64,000 nucleotides of DNA from Marininema halotolerans (GTDB taxonomy: Bacteria > Bacillota > Bacilli > Thermoactinomycetales > DSM-45169), in assembly GCF_900116235.1 (NCBI RefSeq), contig NZ_FPAA01000003.1:62001-126000 (forward strand), written 5' to 3'. The notes below the pieces were generated by a model. That model was not told the origin of the DNA, made no database searches, and saw nothing but the letters and a program-made list of their open reading frames with translations. Positions 39,050 through 48,802 of this stretch are shown one piece after another. The position numbers and the translations under genes are program-made. The first letter of the stretch is position 1. Each line of letters begins with the position of its first letter.

Positions 39050-39090
39050 GATGTATGGGTAATATATGGGTGAGGATGGAAAAATATCTT

Positions 39091-39119
39091 TTGACAGAGG
39101 TTTTCCATCTAGCTACAAT
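39091..39119 (+). promoter_or_regulatory. Sigma-A promoter of the amino acid permease
   Basis: A perfect TTGACA (39091-39096), a 17-base spacer and TACAAT (39114-39119) lie 90 bases before the permease start. Confidence 0.8.
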
Positions 39120-39207
39120 ATAGAAAGTCTACAATTTATTCAAGCAGTGATATCTGTTTGGAATTGATTGATTATTCTTTTTCAATGGAGAGAGGAGAAG
39201 TTCCTGA

Positions 39208-40602
39208 ATGGATTTATTTAGAAAACGTAGTATTAATGAGCTATTACAACATAGCCAAAAAGGAAATCATTTAAAACGTGATTTAGGAACTTGGGATCTC
39301 ACCCTGTTGGGGATTGGAGCGATCATTGGTACAGGGATCTTTGTTTTGACAGGAGAAGGTGCTGTAACGGCAGGCCCTGGTCTAATTCTTTCCTTTGTTA
39401 TCTCTGCGATTGCCTGTGGGCTTTCTGCTTTGGCATATGCCGAATTTGCTGCTCTGGTTCCGATCTCAGGATCCGCATACACGTATAGTTACGCAACATT
39501 AGGCGAGTTTATTGCCTGGATTATTGGTTGGGACTTGGTCCTTGAATACTTGTTAGCGGCCAGTACCGTATCCGTAGGCTGGTCCGGATATTTTCAAAAT
39601 TTGCTTGAAGGGTTATTAGGTTGGAAACTGCCAGTAGCACTGACGGCTGCCCCAGGAGGAGAAACAGAGGGTGCACTCTTTAATCTCCCCGCTTTTTTAA
39701 TTCTGATGATTATCACATTCTTACTTTCACGGGGTATTTCAGCTTCCAAACGAACCAATAACGTGATGGTTGTAATCAAAGTAAGTGTTGTGCTTCTCTT
39801 CATATTTGTAGGGATCAATTATGTGAAGCCGGAACATTGGCAGCCCTTTTTGCCTTTTGGTGCCTCCGGTGTAATGAATGCTGCAGCGATGGTTTTCTTT
39901 GCCTATATCGGCTTTGATGCAGTAGCGGCTGCGGCTGAAGAAACCAGGAACCCAGCGAAAGATTTACCAAGAGGTCTCATTCTCTCCCTCGGTATCTGTA
40001 CTCTTCTGTACATTATTGTGACGGGGATTATGACTGGCATTGTTCCCTTTATGGACTTCAAAGGAGTTAATCATCCGGTATCCTTGGCCCTCCAAGTGGC
40101 CGGACAAGACTGGATGGCAGGGGTTGTTGATTTAGGAGCGATTCTTGGGATGACCACGGTGATGCTTGTGATGCTGTATGGTCAAACCCGTATCTTCTTT
40201 ACCATGTCACGTGATGGATTATTGCCTCGTCGCTTTTCCTCCGTGCATCCAAAATATCAAACCCCCTTTGGTGCAACCTGGTTCCTGGGAACCATTGGTG
40301 CGTTAATTGGTGGATTGGTTCCCCTCGATAAATTGGCTGAGTTAGTAAATATCGGGACTTTGGCAGCCTTTACCCTCGTTTCCATCGGGGTGCTCATCTT
40401 ACGGAAAACACAACCTAATTTAAAGCGTCCTTTCCGTACCCCCTTTGTACCGGTGGTGCCCCTTGGAGCCATTGCCTTCTGCGTCTTCTTGATGAGCAGA
40501 CTGAAAGCCATTACCTGGGCGGCGTTCTTAATTTGGCTGGTGATCGGCCTCATCATTTATTTCACCTACTCCAGACGAAATAGTACACTCAATCAAGATT
40601 AA
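39208..40602 (+). CDS. APC-family amino acid permease (cationic amino acid transporter type)
   Basis: A 464-residue membrane transporter with about 12 helices. The N-terminal GIGAIIGTGIFVLTG motif and FFAYIGFDAVAAAAEE in helix 6 mark the APC superfamily, in the CAT/YfnA-like branch with its short tail. The substrate cannot be read from sequence; related proteins import branched-chain or basic amino acids. A good GAGAGGAG site precedes the ATG. It appears monocistronic, with a weak terminator (CTGTCG/CGGCAG plus TTTTT, 40622-40648). Confidence 0.88.
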   Translation: MDLFRKRSINELLQHSQKGNHLKRDLGTWDLTLLGIGAIIGTGIFVLTGEGAVTAGPGLILSFVISAIACGLSALAYAEFAALVPISGSAYTYSYATLGEFIAWIIGWDLVLEYLLAASTVSVGWSGYFQNLLEGLLGWKLPVALTAAPGGETEGALFNLPAFLILMIITFLLSRGISASKRTNNVMVVIKVSVVLLFIFVGINYVKPEHWQPFLPFGASGVMNAAAMVFFAYIGFDAVAAAAEETRNPAKDLPRGLILSLGICTLLYIIVTGIMTGIVPFMDFKGVNHPVSLALQVAGQDWMAGVVDLGAILGMTTVMLVMLYGQTRIFFTMSRDGLLPRRFSSVHPKYQTPFGATWFLGTIGALIGGLVPLDKLAELVNIGTLAAFTLVSIGVLILRKTQPNLKRPFRTPFVPVVPLGAIAFCVFLMSRLKAITWAAFLIWLVIGLIIYFTYSRRNSTLNQD

Positions 40603-40773
40603 GTGATTAAAAATAGGAGGCTGTCGAGACATTCGGCAGTCTTTTTGTATGAAAGGCACTCATTATGTTGATTCAAATCTTTCTAGAACGAGCAAAAGAC
40701 TTTTCATGTGATTTCTTTTAAAATGGGGATGTGACTCCAATTGGGATGGAGATAAAGAGGAGAGAGGGTTTAA

Positions 40774-41412
40774 ATGCAACGCTCCTGGATAGGCATGGAT
40801 ATACTCTTTTACGTCCTATTTCCGCTAATCATTTGGTATATGGGAAGAGAATGGGTAGGCGACTATGTGAGTATGTTGCTGACTACGGTTCCTGGGATCA
40901 TCTATACTACGATTCGTTTCCTTGTTACGCGTCAATTTAATGTGACCGGTATGGCATTGATGATCCTGATGATCGTAGGATCAGTGATTGACCTTTTGTC
41001 AGGAAGTGCCTTGCAAATGATGTGGAATGATGTTTGGTATGGATTGATTTTAGCGGGGTTACTCTTAGGGTCCATTCTGATAGGAAAGCCGGTTGGCTAT
41101 TATTTCATGTTGGATATTTCTGCTTATTTCGGATATCAACGAGAATGGATCAAGGAAATGCTTCATCATAAAAGAGCATTTTCGTTGTTGCAATTATTGA
41201 CGCTCCTTTATGGTATAAAACAAGGGAGTTCCTCTCTTGTGAAGGCTTGGATGATCGACCACTTTGGTGTTGATGGATTTAATCAAATTTTACTCGTCAT
41301 GAAAGGATGGGGGTGGATGTTTTCATTGCTGATTAGCTATATCATCTACCGTCTTTTTCGACTGATCGCATCCCTCGCTGCTGAAAAACAACCGCTGACT
41401 TCGAAGTATTAA
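40774..41412 (+). CDS. Multi-span membrane protein, VC0807-like
   Basis: A 212-residue protein with about six predicted hydrophobic segments and the pattern LFPLIIWYMGREWVGDY near the N-terminus, which resembles the VC0807 family of uncharacterised membrane proteins. The function is unknown. GAGGAGAGAGG sits about 7 bases upstream of the ATG. It is alone between the permease and the yloC group. Confidence 0.75.
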   Translation: MQRSWIGMDILFYVLFPLIIWYMGREWVGDYVSMLLTTVPGIIYTTIRFLVTRQFNVTGMALMILMIVGSVIDLLSGSALQMMWNDVWYGLILAGLLLGSILIGKPVGYYFMLDISAYFGYQREWIKEMLHHKRAFSLLQLLTLLYGIKQGSSSLVKAWMIDHFGVDGFNQILLVMKGWGWMFSLLISYIIYRLFRLIASLAAEKQPLTSKY

Positions 41413-41523
41413 AAGGATTGCTTCCTTCCTGGAAAAGAGAAGAAAGGAATTCGGAAGGGATTCATCTGACGTCGCTTTATTCCCCAACTTGTTAGCCTGA
41501 GCTGTTTCATTTAAAATGGGTGC

Positions 41524-42414
41524 ATGACAACAACTACTATCCGAAGCATGACAGGTTATGGACGTGGAGAGGTAACTCAACAAGGGGTTCGTATTGTTGT
41601 GGAAATTAAAACGGGTAACCACCGGTTTCAAGAGCTGGTTCTTCGTATGCCGCCGGGTTGGCTTAGTTTAGAGGATGCTGTGAAAAAAGTGGTTCAACCG
41701 GTAGTTCGTCGTGGCCGTGGGGATATCTTTGTGCATGTGGAGGGCATGGAACAACTTCCTCGAACCTTTTCGATAGACTGGGGGCTTGTTGATTCGATTG
41801 TCCAGTCCACTACCGAATTAAACCAACGGTATGGGATCGCAACGACTTTATCGGCGACGGAATTACTTCAGCTACCTGAGGTGTTAAAGGTTGAGGAGGC
41901 ACGGTTCGAAGTACAATCCTTACAAGCGCCTTTGTTGGAGGCGGTACAGTCAGCTTGTGAGCAACTTTCCATGATGCGCAGACGAGAAGGGGAGGCGCTC
42001 TATCATGATTTGCTTGAGCGTTCTAAGTTACTTCAACAGTATTGTGAAGCAATCCAAGAACATGTCCCCAAAGTGGTTCTAGCTTATCAAAATCGATTGG
42101 AAAAGCGAATGAGTGAATGGCTAGATCATGAAGGTTGGATGGACCGAATTCGAGGAGAAGCCGTTCTTTTTGCCGATAAAGTCGATATTGAAGAGGAACT
42201 TACACGCCTTCACTCACATCTTGATCAAGTGTATCGTGCTTTAATCGACTCAAAGGAACCAGTAGGAAGACGACTTGACTTTTTATTGCAAGAAATGAAC
42301 CGTGAGGTTAACACAATTGGTTCCAAGGCAAATGACGCTCAAATAGGGGCTTTTGTCGTTGAATGTAAGAGCGAAATGGAAAAAATGCGAGAACAAGTGC
42401 AAAATATCGAGTAA
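41524..42414 (+). CDS. yloC: YicC-family endoribonuclease-like protein
   Basis: A 296-residue YicC/YloC protein with the conserved opening IRSMTGYGRGE and the C-terminal RLDFLLQEMNREVNTIGSKAND signature. E. coli YicC is an endoribonuclease that cleaves small RNAs; that activity is inferred here from family membership. The ATG at 41524 has no strong ribosome binding site. It begins the yloC-remA-gmk-rpoZ order found in B. subtilis. Confidence 0.9.
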   Translation: MTTTTIRSMTGYGRGEVTQQGVRIVVEIKTGNHRFQELVLRMPPGWLSLEDAVKKVVQPVVRRGRGDIFVHVEGMEQLPRTFSIDWGLVDSIVQSTTELNQRYGIATTLSATELLQLPEVLKVEEARFEVQSLQAPLLEAVQSACEQLSMMRRREGEALYHDLLERSKLLQQYCEAIQEHVPKVVLAYQNRLEKRMSEWLDHEGWMDRIRGEAVLFADKVDIEEELTRLHSHLDQVYRALIDSKEPVGRRLDFLLQEMNREVNTIGSKANDAQIGAFVVECKSEMEKMREQVQNIE

Positions 42415-42529
42415 AGAGGTTATAATGAGATGAATATGGTTCTTCTACCCGAAATACAGGTCAAGGAGCATATTCATTAAAAGATAGACATCTCTTACTA
42501 GCACCCATGCAACGAGGGGGTACTCCCGG

Positions 42530-42796
42530 TTGAGTATTAAGCTGATTAATATTGGTTTTGGTAACATTGTGTCTGCAAATCGGATTATATCCATTGTGAG
42601 TCCTGATTCTGCACCAATCAAGCGGATTATTACAGAGGCGAGAGACCGAGGCGTTTTAATCGATGCCACCTATGGACGGCGCACGCGCGCAGTGATTATC
42701 ACAGACTCCGATCACGTTATCCTTTCTGCTGTGCAACCGGAGACGGTGGCACATCGACTTGCAAGCAAAGATCATGCAGAGGAAATGGTAGACTAG
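42530..42796 (+). CDS. remA: Extracellular matrix regulator RemA
   Basis: An 88-residue DNA-binding protein that activates biofilm matrix and osmoprotectant genes in B. subtilis. The sequence [29 protein letters not shown] is near-invariant in the family. The start is TTG 42530 with ACGAGGGGG 10 bases upstream. It is followed by gmk after 9 bases, the conserved order. RemA forms large oligomeric rings in other species. Confidence 0.93.
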   Translation: MSIKLINIGFGNIVSANRIISIVSPDSAPIKRIITEARDRGVLIDATYGRRTRAVIITDSDHVILSAVQPETVAHRLASKDHAEEMVD

Positions 42797-42805
42797 AAGG
42801 GGAGC

Positions 42806-43432
42806 ATGATGGGCATTCATTCAAAGAGAAAAGGATTATTGATTGTACTTTCTGGGCCTTCGGGTGCAGGAAAGGGCACCGTTTGTAGTGCCCTTCGCAC
42901 TTTTGCTCCAGAGTTGGTCTACTCCGTGTCGGCAACCACCCGCAAACCGAGAGAAGGAGAAGTGGATGGGGTCAATTATTTTTTCAAATCTCGGCAAGAG
43001 TTTGAGGGGATGATTGAAGAAGACCAGCTTTTGGAGTGGGCTCAGTACGTAAACAATTACTATGGCACTCCCCGGGAATTTGTGGAGGAGCAACTGGAGC
43101 AAGGAAAAGATGTCCTGCTAGAGATTGAGGTGCAGGGAGCAAAACAAGTGAAAAAACGTTTTCCGGAGGGAGTCTTTATTTTCCTCCTCCCCCCTTCTTT
43201 AAAGGAATTGGCTTCTCGAATTCGAGGGCGAGGTACGGAGACGGAGGAAGTCGTTCGCCACCGGATGTCGGCTGCCGAGCAAGAACTAGGAGAAGTGGAA
43301 TATTACGATTATGTGGTAGTTAATGATCGTGTTGAGGACGCCTGTGATCGCGTACGCTCGATATTAACTGCTGAGCATTGTCGGCGGGATCGTTTTATCA
43401 ATGATCAACCTGATTGGTTGGAGGGAATGTAA
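42806..43432 (+). CDS. gmk: Guanylate kinase
   Basis: Phosphorylates GMP to GDP and is a target of (p)ppGpp in Bacillales. The 208 residues contain the P-loop [10 protein letters not shown] (about 16-25), the [22 protein letters not shown] site and the [11 protein letters not shown] motif. Two consecutive ATG codons (42806, 42809) follow AAGGGGAG. It is closely packed between remA and rpoZ. Confidence 0.96.
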   Translation: MMGIHSKRKGLLIVLSGPSGAGKGTVCSALRTFAPELVYSVSATTRKPREGEVDGVNYFFKSRQEFEGMIEEDQLLEWAQYVNNYYGTPREFVEEQLEQGKDVLLEIEVQGAKQVKKRFPEGVFIFLLPPSLKELASRIRGRGTETEEVVRHRMSAAEQELGEVEYYDYVVVNDRVEDACDRVRSILTAEHCRRDRFINDQPDWLEGM

Positions 43433-43433
43433 A

Positions 43434-43649
43434 ATGCTATATCCATCGATTGACAAGTTAATGGACAAAGCCGATAGTAAATACACCTTAGTTATCCTCG
43501 CTGCAAAGCGAGCCCGTGATTTACTAGAAGGCGCGGAAAGTAATCTACCTGATCTGCATTCCAGTAAAAATGTAGGTGTCGCATTGGAAGAGATCGTGGC
43601 AGAAATCTTGGTACCACCAGAGTCCAACGCGAAAAAGATAACAACCTGA
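43434..43649 (+). CDS. rpoZ: RNA polymerase omega subunit
   Basis: A 71-residue omega subunit with [28 protein letters not shown] at the start, the typical beta'-binding pattern. ATG 43434 follows GGAGGGA; the longer in-frame reading from 43401 overlaps gmk and lacks a site. Its last codons and stop form the left arm of a terminator-like hairpin before coaBC, an unusual arrangement. Confidence 0.94.
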   Translation: MLYPSIDKLMDKADSKYTLVILAAKRARDLLEGAESNLPDLHSSKNVGVALEEIVAEILVPPESNAKKITT

Positions 43650-43668
43650 AGGGGTTGTTATTTTTTTC
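43640..43668 (+). terminator. Terminator-like hairpin across the rpoZ stop codon
   Basis: AACAACC (the last sense codons) pairs with GGGTTGTT after a four- to five-base loop that contains the TGA, followed by ATTTTTTT. Because its left arm is inside the coding sequence, a ribosome finishing rpoZ could melt it, linking rpoZ translation to coaBC read-through. Read-through itself is inference. Confidence 0.65.
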
Positions 43669-43686
43669 GGAGAGGAGAAGAGCCAT

Positions 43687-44901
43687 ATGAAGGGGAAGCG
43701 AATTGTAGTGGGAGTGAGTGGTGGGATTGCTGTCTTTAAGGCAGCAGGGTTGGTTAGTAAACTGACTCAGGCTGGGGCAGAAGTACGAGTCATTTTAACG
43801 GAGTCGGCCAGTCGCTTTGTGACTCCACTTACCTTCCAAACGTTATCTCGTCATCAGGTATCCATGGACACCTTTGATGAACAAGATCCCGAGAAGGTTA
43901 CCCATATCGATTTAGCTGATCATGCTGATCTTTTTTTAATTGCCCCGGCGACTGCCAATGTGTTAGCCAAGGCGGCCCATGGTATCGGTGATGATATGTT
44001 AACGACAACCTTATTGGCGACACAAGCACCCATTATGGTCGCGCCAGCGATGAATGTTCATATGTATGAAAACCCCATTGTACAAGAGAATATGTGTAAA
44101 TTGGATCGCTTTGGGTGGCATTTTATCGAACCAGGATCTGGGCAATTAGCTTGTGGTTATGTGGGGCGTGGGCGATTGGAAGAACCTGAAACAATTGTAC
44201 AAGTCGTCGCGGACTTCTTTGCAGCACAGGATCAGCAAAGAGTGCTAGCAGGGAAAAGGGTTCTTGTGACAGCAGGGCCGACCCGTGAAGCAATCGATCC
44301 CGTGCGCTATATCAGCAATCGCTCATCTGGAAAGATGGGATATGCAGTCGCGGAAGCTGCAATGGAGGCAGGGGCATCTGTTAAACTGATCAGTGGCCCC
44401 ACCTTCCTCGATGCTCCTTCAGGGGTCGAACGGATTAATGTAACAAGTGCAAAGGAAATGTACGATGCGGTGATGGCGGATTTAGAAGATGCGGATATCA
44501 TTGTGAAGTCGGCCGCGGTGGCTGATTATCAGCCTATAAATATAGCGAAGCAAAAAATAAAAAAAAGTGGCGATGAGATGACCCTTCACTTGGTAAAGAC
44601 CCCTGACATTGCGATGGAGGTGGGTCGACGAAAGAAGGGACAATTTTTTGTTGGCTTTGCTGCAGAAACAGAGAATGTAGAAGAACACGCACAGAGTAAG
44701 CTAGCACGTAAAGGAATGGATTTGATCGTTGCCAATGATGTATCGCAACGGGGTGCCGGTTTTGATGGCGATACGAATGCGGTAAAAGTATTTGATCGTT
44801 ACGGTGAAGTGCTTCAGCTTCCCCTTGTCTCAAAAAAAGAGGTAGCCAAGCAACTCATCGCTTTAATTGCGAAACGATGGAGTCAGGATGAAAGAAACTA
44901 G
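43687..44901 (+). CDS. coaBC: Bifunctional phosphopantothenoylcysteine decarboxylase/synthetase
   Basis: Joins 4'-phosphopantothenate to cysteine (CoaB) and decarboxylates the product (CoaC) for coenzyme A. The 404 residues have the flavin CoaC half with catalytic His73 (THIDLAD), PAMN (120-123) and Cys156 in GSGQLACG, then the CoaB half with TAGPTREAIDPVRYISNRSSGKMG. GAGAGGAGAAG precedes the ATG. Its end overlaps the priA start by 14 bases. Confidence 0.96.
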   Translation: MKGKRIVVGVSGGIAVFKAAGLVSKLTQAGAEVRVILTESASRFVTPLTFQTLSRHQVSMDTFDEQDPEKVTHIDLADHADLFLIAPATANVLAKAAHGIGDDMLTTTLLATQAPIMVAPAMNVHMYENPIVQENMCKLDRFGWHFIEPGSGQLACGYVGRGRLEEPETIVQVVADFFAAQDQQRVLAGKRVLVTAGPTREAIDPVRYISNRSSGKMGYAVAEAAMEAGASVKLISGPTFLDAPSGVERINVTSAKEMYDAVMADLEDADIIVKSAAVADYQPINIAKQKIKKSGDEMTLHLVKTPDIAMEVGRRKKGQFFVGFAAETENVEEHAQSKLARKGMDLIVANDVSQRGAGFDGDTNAVKVFDRYGEVLQLPLVSKKEVAKQLIALIAKRWSQDERN

Positions 44902-47329
44902 AAGGATCGCAGCTGTCTATGTTGATGTAGCCGCTCAAGGGACTGATCGTGTATTCGACTACCTTATACCCGAAGAAATGATTGAGGAAGTAGCGATCGG
45001 GAGCCGTGTACAGGTTCCCTTTGGTCCCCGTAAATTATTAGGGTATGTCGCGGGTTTCCCTACGATAACGAATGCGAAGCGATTAAAATCCATTCTTCAC
45101 GTGATGGATTTAACGCCTCCATTAACCCCAGAACTAGTGGGGTTAGCTGAATGGATTGCGCAGACATGGCTGTGTCCAGTGATCAGTGTGTTACATGGAA
45201 TGGTGCCGGCGGTATTAAAGGGACGTTACCGGCGTATGATTTTTCTACCTAATGGTGCATCAAAACAGGTGAAAGAGCTTGTTGATGAAGGTGAAGAGCG
45301 TTTATATGCTTACTTACAAGAGAAGGTTGAGATTACAGAAGAAGAAGCATTGACCATTCCTGGCGTTACGCGCACTTTACTGCGGATGTTGATTGAAGAG
45401 GGGCGAATCCAATCGGATATTCGAATTGGAGACCGGATTACAAGGAAAACACGGACATGGGTGATACCGTTAGTCGCAGAGGATGCATTAATGGCTGCGG
45501 TAGAAACGCTTCCTCCTCAAGCATCGCGGCAGAAGGATGTTTTGACGTTTATACAAACCCATCCAGAAGGAATCCCTTTGCAGACCCTTTTGTCGCAGCT
45601 ACAAGTTTCCCGCTCAGCAATTGATCGATTAGTGGAGAAGGAATTATTAAAGCGAGAGGAACGTGAAGAGTATCGTGATCCTTACGCTCATCGCTCCTTT
45701 GCGCCATCCACCCCTTGGAAACTTACCGATGAACAACAGTGTGCCTTTGACGCGATCGTAACCCCTATGAAAGCGAAACGATATCATTCGATCTTACTCC
45801 ATGGAGTCACCGGAAGTGGGAAGACTGAGATCTACCTACAAGCCATTACTGAAACCCTCAACATGGGGAGACAGGCGATTGTTCTTGTACCAGAGATCTC
45901 CCTTACCCCGCAAATGGTCGAACGATTTAAAGGGCGTTTTGGCGATCGGGTTGCTGTATTGCATAGTGGATTATCCCAGGGAGAACGGTTTGATGAGTGG
46001 CGCAGAATTCGTGCAGGAGAAGTTGAAGTTGCGATTGGAGCACGGTCGGCAATCTTTGCTCCCTTTGTGAATATTGGGCTCATTATTATTGATGAGGAAC
46101 ATGAAACTTCCTATAAGCAGGAGGAGACACCACGCTATCATGCCCGAGAAGTGGCAAACTATCGGTGTCATACTCACCAGGCTGTATTAGTCATGGGTAC
46201 AGCGACCCCTTCTGTGGAAACCTACTATGGAGCGCGTACTGGAAAATACGAGTGGATCACCATGAATGAACGTGTTCAGGGTCGTCCCTTTCCGCCAATG
46301 GATGTGGTCGATATGCGACAGGAGCTTAGAGGGGGGAATCGCTCTATTTTTAGTCATCCCCTTAAAGAGGCTCTCGTTCAGTGTGTTGATCGTGGAGAAC
46401 AGGCTGTTCTGTTTCTAAACCGTCGAGGTCACTCAACGTTTGTGCTATGTCGGGAATGCGGAAAGACCGTAGACTGCCCTCATTGTGATATTTCCTTGAC
46501 CTATCATCGAACGAATGGAACGTTGCGTTGTCATTATTGTGGTTATACCGAGCACGTACCTAAGGAATGTCCTTCATGTACCAGCACGCACATTCGATAT
46601 TTTGGTACTGGAACACAACGGGTGGAAGAGGAGTTAGCCCGGGTGTTACCAGGGATGCGGACCATTCGAATGGACGTGGATACAGTTAGCCGAAAAGGAG
46701 CTCATGAACGACTTCTTCATGCCTTTGGAGAAGGGAAGGCGGATGTTTTACTAGGTACACAGATGATTGCAAAGGGACTTGATTTTCCCAAGGTCACATT
46801 GGTTGGTGTGATTGCGGCAGATACGATGTTGCATCTACCGGACTATCGATCGGCGGAGCGTACGTTTCAACTATTGACCCAGGTAAGTGGTCGGGCAGGG
46901 CGACACGATGCGCCAGGGAGAGTGGTTGTACAAACCTATACACCCGAGCATTATAGTATTAAAATGGCTTCACGGTATGAAGGTGAACCCTTTTATCGGC
47001 AAGAATGCCTTTTGCGAAAGCAGCATCGCTACCCTCCATTTTGTGAAGTTTTTCAAATTCGAATGAGTCATCCTGATCGCGCATCATTGATGGAGTTGGC
47101 CCATCAAGTGGTGAGGGATATTCGACCGTTGCTACCAGAGAAAGCTGAACTTTTGGGGCCAGTACCTGCACCGATCCCCCGGATAAAGGACCGTTATCGG
47201 GTTCAAATGTTAATCAAAGTAACTGGGCAAATTGATGGGAAAAGCAAGTGGATGCAAACATTACGAAATTTGCGTACGGCGTATGCGGATAACCATTTGC
47301 GAATCGGTGTGGATCGTGAAGGTTTTTAA
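44888..47329 (+). CDS. priA: Primosomal replication-restart helicase PriA
   Basis: ATP-dependent 3'-5' helicase that reloads the replisome at stalled forks. In about 813 residues are a 3'-BD domain, the Walker A motif HGVTGSGKTEIY, DEEH, and a double zinc module with CRECGKTVDCPHC and CHYCGYTEHVPKECPSC. ATG 44888 follows GGAGTCAGG and overlaps the coaBC end; the upstream in-frame start lies within coaBC and lacks a site. Confidence 0.96.
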   Translation: MKETRRIAAVYVDVAAQGTDRVFDYLIPEEMIEEVAIGSRVQVPFGPRKLLGYVAGFPTITNAKRLKSILHVMDLTPPLTPELVGLAEWIAQTWLCPVISVLHGMVPAVLKGRYRRMIFLPNGASKQVKELVDEGEERLYAYLQEKVEITEEEALTIPGVTRTLLRMLIEEGRIQSDIRIGDRITRKTRTWVIPLVAEDALMAAVETLPPQASRQKDVLTFIQTHPEGIPLQTLLSQLQVSRSAIDRLVEKELLKREEREEYRDPYAHRSFAPSTPWKLTDEQQCAFDAIVTPMKAKRYHSILLHGVTGSGKTEIYLQAITETLNMGRQAIVLVPEISLTPQMVERFKGRFGDRVAVLHSGLSQGERFDEWRRIRAGEVEVAIGARSAIFAPFVNIGLIIIDEEHETSYKQEETPRYHAREVANYRCHTHQAVLVMGTATPSVETYYGARTGKYEWITMNERVQGRPFPPMDVVDMRQELRGGNRSIFSHPLKEALVQCVDRGEQAVLFLNRRGHSTFVLCRECGKTVDCPHCDISLTYHRTNGTLRCHYCGYTEHVPKECPSCTSTHIRYFGTGTQRVEEELARVLPGMRTIRMDVDTVSRKGAHERLLHAFGEGKADVLLGTQMIAKGLDFPKVTLVGVIAADTMLHLPDYRSAERTFQLLTQVSGRAGRHDAPGRVVVQTYTPEHYSIKMASRYEGEPFYRQECLLRKQHRYPPFCEVFQIRMSHPDRASLMELAHQVVRDIRPLLPEKAELLGPVPAPIPRIKDRYRVQMLIKVTGQIDGKSKWMQTLRNLRTAYADNHLRIGVDREGF

Positions 47330-47381
47330 AGCGATTTATAGATAAAAGGTTGTTGTTAGAACATTGCAGGAGGGGATACGA

Positions 47382-47852
47382 ATGGCGATCCGAAAAATCG
47401 TAAAAGTACCAGACCCAATTCTAAAAGAAAAAGCAAGCGAAGTGACTAAATTTAACGCGCGACTTCACAAATTGTTAGATGATATGGCCGAAACAATGTA
47501 TGATGCACCTGGGGTAGGTCTTGCAGCACCGCAAGTGGGTATTTCAAAACGTGTAATCGTGCTTGATGATGGAGAAGGACTGATTGAAGCGATTAATCCC
47601 GTGTTGTCCAATCAGACAGGCGAGCAAATTGAGCCGCCGGAAGGATGCCTAAGTATCCCCAATTTGTTGGGAACAGTCCGTCGTGCTGAGCGAGTGCGGG
47701 TCAAGGCGCAAGATCGACATGGGAAACCGTTTGAAAAGGAAGTGGATGGTTACCTTGCCCGAATCTTTCAACACGAAGTGGATCATTTAGAGGGTGTTCT
47801 GTTTACTGATATTGCTGATCGAGTGTTTGATCCACGGGATGAAGGGGAGTGA
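47382..47852 (+). CDS. def: Peptide deformylase
   Basis: Removes formyl from nascent N-terminal methionine. The 156-residue metalloenzyme has GVGLAAPQVG, EGCLSIP (metal ligand Cys89) and HEVDH (His131, Glu132, His135). ATG 47382 follows GCAGGAGGGG; a longer frame from 47364 has no site. The stop overlaps the start region of fmt, the expected def-fmt pairing. Confidence 0.97.
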   Translation: MAIRKIVKVPDPILKEKASEVTKFNARLHKLLDDMAETMYDAPGVGLAAPQVGISKRVIVLDDGEGLIEAINPVLSNQTGEQIEPPEGCLSIPNLLGTVRRAERVRVKAQDRHGKPFEKEVDGYLARIFQHEVDHLEGVLFTDIADRVFDPRDEGE

Positions 47853-47857
47853 TTCCA

Positions 47858-48802
47858 ATGGATCAGATACGAATCGTGTTCATGGGCACACCTGACTTTG
47901 CTGTTCCTTCCCTCGAGGGACTGATGAAGGCAGGGGGGAATGTGGTGGCTGTAGTTACTCAGCCCGATCGTCCTCGTGGACGAAAAAGAGAGCTTACACC
48001 TTCTCCAGTGAAACGTGCGGCGGAGCAATGGAATCTTCCTGTGTTACAACCGGAAAAGTTAAGGGAACCGGATGCCTTAGCTGAATTACTTGCATATAAG
48101 CCTGATTTGATTGTGACAGCCGCTTATGGTCAACTCTTGCCAAAAGCGTTATTAGATGTACCGCGCTTAGGGTGCATCAATGTACATGCTTCGTTGTTAC
48201 CGAAATATCGGGGAGGAGCACCGATTCACCATGCGTTAATTAATGGAGAGAAGGAAACTGGCATTACCATTATGTATATGGTAGAAGCATTGGATGCAGG
48301 GGATATTCTTAGTCAAGAACGCATGGTCATTGATGAATCGGATGATGTGGGTACACTCCACGATAAGTTATCTCACGTGGGAGCAACTCTGTTACTCAAG
48401 ACGATTCCTCAGCTTCTCTCTAATGAAATTAAGGCACGGCCTCAAGATCCACAGGAAGTCACTTATTCGCCGAATATTCGTCGAGAGGATGAGGCGATAC
48501 AGTGGGAGAAAAGTGCGAAACAAATTGCGGATCAAGTGCGTGGGTTACGACCATGGCCGGTGGCATATACCCTGTGGGATGCGAAGCCGTTAAAGATCTG
48601 GCGTGCCCATGTATTAGATGAGTCCTGCACAGAATCTCCTGGCACCGTCCTCCGTTCGGGTCCTAATGGGATTGCAGTCGCAACAGGTAAAGGGGTTCTG
48701 GTCATCACGGAATTGCAGCCAGCAGGCAAAAAAGCGATGACAGCAGAACAATTGTTAAGAGGACGTTCAATTGAACGAGGCACACGTTTGGGGGATGGAT
48801 GA
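47858..48802 (+). CDS. fmt: Methionyl-tRNA formyltransferase
   Basis: Formylates initiator Met-tRNA with 10-formyl-tetrahydrofolate. The 314 residues show the N-terminal MGTPDFAVP, the catalytic HASLLPKYRGGAPIHHALINGE segment (Asn-His-Asp centre with DAGDIL) and a C-terminal OB-like domain. ATG 47858 is placed after GAAGGGGAGTG; a GTG nine bases earlier overlaps the def stop and is less likely. The 3' end overlaps rsmB. Confidence 0.96.
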   Translation: MDQIRIVFMGTPDFAVPSLEGLMKAGGNVVAVVTQPDRPRGRKRELTPSPVKRAAEQWNLPVLQPEKLREPDALAELLAYKPDLIVTAAYGQLLPKALLDVPRLGCINVHASLLPKYRGGAPIHHALINGEKETGITIMYMVEALDAGDILSQERMVIDESDDVGTLHDKLSHVGATLLLKTIPQLLSNEIKARPQDPQEVTYSPNIRREDEAIQWEKSAKQIADQVRGLRPWPVAYTLWDAKPLKIWRAHVLDESCTESPGTVLRSGPNGIAVATGKGVLVITELQPAGKKAMTAEQLLRGRSIERGTRLGDG

